NCBI RefSeq assembly: GCF_015155755.1
Contig: NZ_VWPI01000049.1
Location: forward strand, 1-42,539
DNA: 42,539 nucleotides
Origin: Komagataeibacter sp. FXV3
Lineage (GTDB): Bacteria; Pseudomonadota; Alphaproteobacteria; Acetobacterales; Acetobacteraceae
Direction of reading: 5' to 3'
The first letter of the stretch is position 1; every line of letters starts with the position of its first letter. The notes beneath the pieces are model-generated. The model searched no databases. It saw nothing but the letters and a program-made list of their open reading frames with translations, and was not told where the DNA came from. Of this stretch, positions 37,811-42,539 are shown piece by piece. Both the position numbers and the translations under genes were made by a program.

Positions 37811-39184
37811 TTAACTATAGGCGATAAGGTAGCCGTTATTGTCCAGCAGTAACAGCAGATTATCCACCACGATGGGCGCGGTCGTCACCTGACCGGGCAA
37901 TTTGTGCAGGGATTCGATATGCCCCTGCGCCGGATCAATGATGGCGACCCCGTTTTCGGGGAAGCTGGAAATGAACACCAGCTTGCCCCCCGCCAGCAGC
38001 GGGCCATTCCACACGATACCACGCTTCTGCTTGTCGGAATTTTCGTACTGGCGCAACTGCGTGATCCAGCGGACATGGCCCGAAAGCCGGTCAAGGCAGG
38101 CCACCTGCTGGTCCATGGAGATAAGGAAGATCCAGTCCCCGATCACCAGCGGCGTGTTCTGCCCCGAAATGCCGCGTTCCCACAGCCTGCGGCCCGAACG
38201 CATGTCAATGGCCACCAGCACCGCGCCGGTGCTTATGGCATAGGCCGTGCCATCGGCAATGACCGGCATGCCATGCACGCACGAAAAATCGATCAGCGCC
38301 TGCTGCCCGTTGGTGCTGCCCAGCGTGTCGGCCCACACCACTTCGCCACCTTCGGCACGCAGCGCCACCAGGTCGCCCGAGCCGAAACCGGCCAGCACGA
38401 CACCATCCGCCACGGCCGGGGCGGGCTGGCCATATATGATGGTATCGGCGGCGGTTGCCGCGTATGTCCACAGCACGTTGCCGTTTTCGGCATCAAGGCA
38501 GTACAGGTGTTCGTCAATGGTGCCAAGGAACAGGCGGCCATTGACGACGGTGGGCGCCGACCGGCCGGGGGTCTGGATGTTGACCCGCCATTTCAGCTTG
38601 CCCGTCGCGGCATCCAGCGCCAGCGCCTGACCTATGCCGTCAACGACATACAGCGTATCGCCATCGACACTGATCCCGCCGCCCAGGTTGTCCGAACGCA
38701 TCTTGCGCGGCTTGGGGTTGTATTCCCACAGCTTGTGCATGGCGGGCCAGCGGTAGGCCCGGATCACGCCCTGTGCATCCATGACGAAAATACGGCCGTT
38801 CTGGACCACCGGCGGCGCCTGGATGATGCCGCGCCCGCTCGTACCCAGGGCGACGTAATACAGGGGCTCCGGTTCGGAAATGCCGGCACCGATGTCATGC
38901 GTCCATTCATGCTGCATGGTCCCGCGCCAGGCGATGTCCATGCCCACATGGTCGGGATTGACGCCCGATTGCGGCCACGCGTTCAGCGCCGTGGGGGCGG
39001 GCACGGTCACGGCCTGCGTTTCATCGGGGTCAACCGTCAGGCCGGCCTTGGTCTGCAGCACGTCGGAACGGTGGCCGATCAGCAACGGCTTCTTTTTCTG
39101 TGCACTGGAACAGGCCGCCAGGGCGGGCAGCAGCGCAGCCCCGGCACCAAGTAACGCGTGGCGGCGGCTCAGGGCTGGTTTCAT
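37811..39184 (-). CDS. bamB: Outer membrane assembly factor BamB (PQQ-like beta-propeller lipoprotein)
   Basis: Accessory lipoprotein of the BAM complex that inserts outer-membrane beta-barrels. It is 457 residues. A signal peptide with SRRHALLG and lipobox ALAAC (Cys25) is followed by repeated propeller blades such as IFVMDAQGVIRAYR, LALDAATGKLKWRVN, LYCLDAENGNVLWTY and LVAIDMRSGRRLWERG. The twin arginine is unusual for BamB, so Tat export is possible. The start at 39184 follows AGGAAG; 39205 is an alternative. The position before der supports BamB over a PQQ dehydrogenase. Confidence 0.93.
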   Translation of the reverse strand: MKPALSRRHALLGAGAALLPALAACSSAQKKKPLLIGHRSDVLQTKAGLTVDPDETQAVTVPAPTALNAWPQSGVNPDHVGMDIAWRGTMQHEWTHDIGAGISEPEPLYYVALGTSGRGIIQAPPVVQNGRIFVMDAQGVIRAYRWPAMHKLWEYNPKPRKMRSDNLGGGISVDGDTLYVVDGIGQALALDAATGKLKWRVNIQTPGRSAPTVVNGRLFLGTIDEHLYCLDAENGNVLWTYAATAADTIIYGQPAPAVADGVVLAGFGSGDLVALRAEGGEVVWADTLGSTNGQQALIDFSCVHGMPVIADGTAYAISTGAVLVAIDMRSGRRLWERGISGQNTPLVIGDWIFLISMDQQVACLDRLSGHVRWITQLRQYENSDKQKRGIVWNGPLLAGGKLVFISSFPENGVAIIDPAQGHIESLHKLPGQVTTAPIVVDNLLLLLDNNGYLIAYS

Positions 39185-39224
39185 GGTCTTCCTGTCTGTG
39201 GGCATGGGGGTGTCATGGGTCGGG

Positions 39225-39956
39225 CTAGCCACCTGCGTCCGCCCCCATGGTCTGCAGCATGGCTTCGGCACGGTTGCGCACGCCATCGGTTACGGACATG
39301 TCCATGGTCAGGCGTTCCAGCCTGGCGCGGGCATCCGCTTCCTTTCCGGTGCGCAGGTCAAGCATGGCCTCGGCCTCGATGGCCTGGGCGCGCCATGGCT
39401 GGCCCGCGCCATCAAGCACCGCAAGGCGTGAACGCAGGGTGGCGGGATCGCCGCTGTCGATCTGGTGCTGGACCCACAGCAGGCTGGCGAGCGAGGCGAT
39501 GACCGGGTCGGTGGCATGTTCCTGCGCCACGCCATCCCACAGGGACAGGGCGGCAGGCAGGCTGCCGCTGTTGGCCAGCAGGGCCGCGCGTTCCATCCGC
39601 GCAAGGATGCGCAGCGGTGGCCGCGCCCTGCCATCCAGCGCCTCAAGTTCCTGCAGCCCGGTTTTCTGGCGTGCGGTCAGCGGGCCATCGATCCCCCCGT
39701 TGTCGGGCGCGCGGGCGGTATCCTGCATTGCGGTGAAATAGGCTGCCGAGACCGCCGCATCCGCCTTGTGTGCGCGGGAGACGGAATACTGCCACCCCCC
39801 GGCCCCGATGCATACCACCGCGACCACGGCGCCCGCGACAACCAGATAGCGGCGCGCCAGCGCCCGGATGCGTTCGGCACGGATTTCCTCATCGACTTCC
39901 GTGAAGATGTCGTCAGCCACGTTCCTGTCGTTCCCTGCTCGCTTGCGCGGCGCCAT
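39225..39956 (-). CDS. YfgM-like TPR membrane protein
   Basis: A 243-residue inner-membrane-anchored protein. The N-terminal ADDIFTEVDEEIRAERIRAL is followed by one membrane segment (YLVVAGAVVAVVCIGAGGWQY) and a periplasmic TPR-like helical region (SLPAALSLWDGVAQEHATDP, LDLRTGKEADARARLERL). YfgM proteins assist the PpiD/Sec translocon. Two starts are possible: ATG 39956 (no ribosome site) or GTG 39920, which would begin with VADDIF as in relatives. It lies 40 bp upstream of bamB, and the order yfgM-bamB-der supports the call. Confidence 0.85.
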   Translation of the reverse strand: MAPRKRAGNDRNVADDIFTEVDEEIRAERIRALARRYLVVAGAVVAVVCIGAGGWQYSVSRAHKADAAVSAAYFTAMQDTARAPDNGGIDGPLTARQKTGLQELEALDGRARPPLRILARMERAALLANSGSLPAALSLWDGVAQEHATDPVIASLASLLWVQHQIDSGDPATLRSRLAVLDGAGQPWRAQAIEAEAMLDLRTGKEADARARLERLTMDMSVTDGVRNRAEAMLQTMGADAGG

Positions 39957-40132
39957 GCGCACGGCGCGTCGTAATTGTCGGCCCCACCATATCCGGCCTG
40001 AAACGGCACGGCAAACCACCATGTCAGGATGGATGCGCCATCATGGGCCACCCTGCCTGTCCGATCACATAGACCGACCCGTTTTCCACCGCCAGCCGTA
40101 AGGATGGTGGAAATGCAAAAAGTTCGGGTTTT

Positions 40133-41047
40133 TCACCGTTTCCGTCCCCATCTGTCACGCAGCAGCGCCCGGGCGGTGGTCACGACCTGCGCAACAGCCA
40201 GGCCTTCCATCGGGGCATTGCCCACCGGGCCGGGGGCCATGGCCACGCGTGCCCACGGGCCGGATGGCGCATATTCCGACGCCCGGCTGCGCCCGAACAG
40301 GCCCAGCGTGGGAATCCCGCACGCCGCCGCCAGGTGCATCAATCCCGAATCATTGCCGATGAACAGCGTGCAGCGTCCCAGCAGCGCCGCCACCTGTGTC
40401 ACCGACAGGTTGCCCCCCGTATCCAGCGCATCCGGCAACTGATCCAGTACGGCCTGCGCGCGCGCGCGTTCGCCCTGCCCCGGTCCGTACAGGATCACCG
40501 GCCGCAGGGATGGATCATCTTCATGAAGCGCCCTGAACACCGCGACAAACCGTTCGGCAGGCCAGATCTTGCCATCCCAGTTGGCAGTGGGGCCCAGGGC
40601 GATCCAGCGCGGCCCGTCGGGCAGCATTTCGGCAGCCTGCGCACGTTCCGCCACACTGGTCCACACAACCGGCAGGGGTGCCGGGTCAAGACCCAGCAGG
40701 TTGCCGATATGGGTAATGCGCCGCCCCGGCCTGCGCCCGCCGCGCATGACATGGCGCGTGCCGACGCGCAAGAAATAGCTGACAATCGACCCGCGCAGGT
40801 CCACGCACAGGTCCCATTTCATCCCCCGGCACTGCAGCCACAGTTCCAGCCAGTGGCGGTCCCATGGCTGCTTGACCATTTCGATGGTGCGCACGCGGCG
40901 TGGCATATGCGCGAACAGCCCGGCCGCCACCGGCCCGCAGGCAATGGTGAAATCCGCCTGCGGATAACGCCGCAGCAGCGTGTCCAGCAGCCCGGTGGAC
41001 AGGATGGCATCCCCCAGTCGGGTGGATGTGATGAACAGGATATGCAT
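40133..41047 (-). CDS. Glycosyltransferase family 9 (heptosyltransferase-like)
   Basis: A 304-residue cytosolic enzyme. The N-terminal MHILFITSTRLGDAILSTGL and the C-terminal FIGNDSGLMHLAAACGIPTLGLFG are the GT9 signatures, with ALGPTANWDGKIWPAERFVAVF between. GT9 enzymes transfer heptose or related sugars to the LPS core. The lipid A operon elsewhere in this window fits that pathway, but acceptor and sugar are not determinable; acetic acid bacterial LPS cores vary. The start at 41047 is the ATG giving the family N-terminus; a TTG at 41083 is less likely. Confidence 0.92.
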   Translation of the reverse strand: MHILFITSTRLGDAILSTGLLDTLLRRYPQADFTIACGPVAAGLFAHMPRRVRTIEMVKQPWDRHWLELWLQCRGMKWDLCVDLRGSIVSYFLRVGTRHVMRGGRRPGRRITHIGNLLGLDPAPLPVVWTSVAERAQAAEMLPDGPRWIALGPTANWDGKIWPAERFVAVFRALHEDDPSLRPVILYGPGQGERARAQAVLDQLPDALDTGGNLSVTQVAALLGRCTLFIGNDSGLMHLAAACGIPTLGLFGRSRASEYAPSGPWARVAMAPGPVGNAPMEGLAVAQVVTTARALLRDRWGRKR

Positions 41048-41132
41048 TTTCGTGGTGCTAGTCAGGTTTTGCTTATGTGCCAACCTCTCTTTACCCCTTG
41101 CCTGCGGGCACGGGCATGGCCAGATTGCGCAT

Positions 41133-41963
41133 ATGGCCAGAATTGCTCATCTTCCTGATCGCGCCGTGCTCAGCATTTCGGGCGCGGATCGCGTCTCCTT
41201 CCTGCAGGGGCTGGTGTCCAACGACATGACAACGGTCGCACCCGGCCGTGCCGTGTGGACCGCCTTCCTGTCGGCACAGGGCAAATGGCTGGCCGATTTC
41301 TTTGTCTTTGCCGACCCCGAGGGCGTGCGCCTGCTGGTCGATTGTGACGCGACACAGGCCGCCATGCTGCGCCAGCGCCTGTCGCGCTACCGCCTGCGCG
41401 CGGATGTGGAGATCAGCGAGACGGGATACGCCGTCCACGCCGCATGGGGAGAAGACTTTACCGCACCCGGGGGCTATCCCGCAGCCCCTGACCCGCGCCT
41501 GCCACAGGCAGGGTGGCGGTTCCTGCTGGGTCACCCCGTTGCCAGCCCCTCGGCGGATGATGTCGATTATGACCACCTGCGCCTGTCGCTTGGCCTGCCT
41601 GATGGCGTGCGGGACTGCGAAAGTGGCAAGACCCTGCTGCTGGAAGCCAATTTCGACCAGCTGAATGGCATTTCATGGACCAAGGGTTGTTACATGGGTC
41701 AGGAACTGACCGCGCGCACCCGGTATCGTGGGCTGGTGCGCCGTCACCTGCTGCCGGTAACGTCCCACCATGAACTGCCCGCCCCCGGCACGCCCATCCT
41801 GTCCGGCACGGCCACGGTGGGGGAAATGCGTTCCTCCCGCGACAAGGTCGGCATGGCGATGATCCGCAACGAACACATCAACGATACGGACCTGACCACG
41901 GAAGGGCACGCGCTGCACGTGCATATGCCCCAGTGGTTTGCCCTGCCCGCCAGGGCGGAATAG
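41133..41963 (+). CDS. ygfZ: Folate-binding Fe-S cluster assembly protein YgfZ
   Basis: Tetrahydrofolate-binding GcvT-like protein that helps mature or repair certain [4Fe-4S] proteins. It is 276 residues. The diagnostic motif KGCYMGQE is at 184-191 with Cys186, followed by LTARTRYRGLVRRHLLP. The N-terminal part contains VSFLQGLVSNDMTTV and LSAQGKWLADFFVF. The start at 41133 gives the conserved beginning MARIAHLPDRAV; longer in-frame starts add unrelated residues. Divergent from the GT9 gene. Confidence 0.94.
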   Translation: MARIAHLPDRAVLSISGADRVSFLQGLVSNDMTTVAPGRAVWTAFLSAQGKWLADFFVFADPEGVRLLVDCDATQAAMLRQRLSRYRLRADVEISETGYAVHAAWGEDFTAPGGYPAAPDPRLPQAGWRFLLGHPVASPSADDVDYDHLRLSLGLPDGVRDCESGKTLLLEANFDQLNGISWTKGCYMGQELTARTRYRGLVRRHLLPVTSHHELPAPGTPILSGTATVGEMRSSRDKVGMAMIRNEHINDTDLTTEGHALHVHMPQWFALPARAE

Positions 41964-42001
41964 CAATACGTCCACCCTGCTTTTTTCAAGGTTAGAGAGA
42001 C

Positions 42002-42421
42002 ATGCCCTATACTCCCCCGGACCAGGCCGTTCGTGCGGCCATGATCGACCGGGTCAAGTTCAATGAAGACGGCCTGATCGCGGCCATCGCCCAGCAGCAT
42101 GACAGTGGCGAGGTGCTGATGCTGGCATGGATGAATGCCGAAGCACTGGATGAAACGCTGCGCACCGGTCGTGTATGCTATTATTCACGCAGCCGCCGTG
42201 ACCTGTGGCGCAAGGGCGAAACATCGGGACAGGTGCAGACGCTGCTTGACGCCCGCCTGGACTGTGACCGTGACGCCGTTCTGCTGCTGGTGGACCAGAA
42301 GGGTGTTGCCTGCCACACCGGACGGCGCAGCTGTTTCTACAATGCACTGCGCCCCGAAGGGATCGTGGAAATAACCCAACCGGAAATAGCGGCGGAGGCG
42401 CTCTATGGCAAAAAAGCCTGA
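42002..42421 (+). CDS. hisI: Phosphoribosyl-AMP cyclohydrolase
   Basis: Zinc/magnesium enzyme opening the purine ring of PR-AMP in histidine synthesis. It is 139 residues, a stand-alone HisI without a HisE domain. Motifs are VLMLAWMNAEAL, YYSRSRRDLWRKGETSGQVQ, the metal site DCDRDA (C88) and the ligands C104, H105 and C111 in GVACHTGRRSCFYN. A second gene overlaps its last 17 bases, so it is coupled to what follows. Confidence 0.97.
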   Translation: MPYTPPDQAVRAAMIDRVKFNEDGLIAAIAQQHDSGEVLMLAWMNAEALDETLRTGRVCYYSRSRRDLWRKGETSGQVQTLLDARLDCDRDAVLLLVDQKGVACHTGRRSCFYNALRPEGIVEITQPEIAAEALYGKKA

Positions 42422-42539
42422 CAGAACAGTGGTGGATGACGAAGAAAAGCGCGAGCAGATCAGCAAGCTGGTCTGGATCGGCATTACCGTGCTGGGCACC
42501 ATCATCATGGGCGTATTCATGCTACGCGCGGAACTGCAC
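42405..42539 (+). CDS. Small membrane protein, partial (runs off the window)
   Basis: ATG at 42405 overlaps the hisI end by 17 bp and has GGAGG close upstream. The 45 visible codons give a charged cytosolic start (MAKKPDRTVVDDEEKREQ) and then one hydrophobic segment (LVWIGITVLGTIIMGVFML). The frame is still open at the end of the window. Family not recognised; translational coupling to hisI is clear. Confidence 0.65.
   Translation, partial: MAKKPDRTVVDDEEKREQISKLVWIGITVLGTIIMGVFMLRAELH

Noticed and set aside
36589-39154. Long plus-strand open frames (399, 388 and 416 residues) over der and bamB
   Set aside because: Antisense to conserved genes, two of them overlapping each other; low-complexity composition.

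Overview
The window is a high-GC chromosomal segment from an alphaproteobacterium, most likely an acetic acid bacterium (Acetobacteraceae; Komagataeibacter/Gluconacetobacter-like). The pointers are the Mg-type HemB, a BpT-type leucyltransferase, a plant-type glutamate-cysteine ligase, an MbfA-type ferritin-VIT protein, a GntP gluconate permease, and IS5/IS1031-like insertion-sequence debris with TNA target sites. The genus is inferred by eye, not by a database match. Nearly all the DNA is dense single-copy core genome with strong GC bias. That bias produces many long antisense open frames, which are not listed as genes.

Layout. 1-8.4 kb: an amino acid permease, hemB (haem), bpt (N-end rule), then a reverse-strand block rpsB-tsf-recO-parC (translation, repair, chromosome decatenation). 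8.7-12.9 kb: an OsmC peroxidase with a clear terminator, the fabI-aroC pair, pdxH and a tandem universal stress protein. 13-19.2 kb: a complete assimilatory sulfate-reduction cluster: cysH, cysD, a cysN-cysC fusion with a strong terminator, then DUF2849, a sirohaem sulfite/nitrite reductase and DUF934, translationally overlapped. 19.3-22.5 kb: a tightly coupled lipid A/Kdo operon (waaA, lpxK, lpxL-like).

22.6-33.6 kb: an unknown small protein, an LpoA-like lipoprotein divergent from rsmI, a LolA-like carrier, mbfA (iron export, with a Fur-like site), gshA, rsmE, ubiA, a dienelactone-hydrolase-family enzyme, a gluconate permease and pncA. 33.6-36.4 kb is the only accessory zone. An AT-rich, probably transferred membrane glycosyltransferase-like gene lies between decayed IS5-family transposase remnants, one of which carries a 133-bp MITE-like element. 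36.4-42.5 kb returns to core: der-bamB-yfgM-like, a GT9 glycosyltransferase, ygfZ, hisI and the start of a small membrane protein.

The most noteworthy non-coding signals are: a dispersed palindromic repeat whose two best copies sit exactly at convergent gene junctions and probably act as two-way terminators; a leader before cysH with three mutually complementary segments; stem-loops covering or adjoining the translation starts of recO and the stress protein and in the rpsB leader; and the MITE inside a dead transposase. No tRNA, rRNA, CRISPR array or prophage was seen. No clearly new multi-gene system was found.
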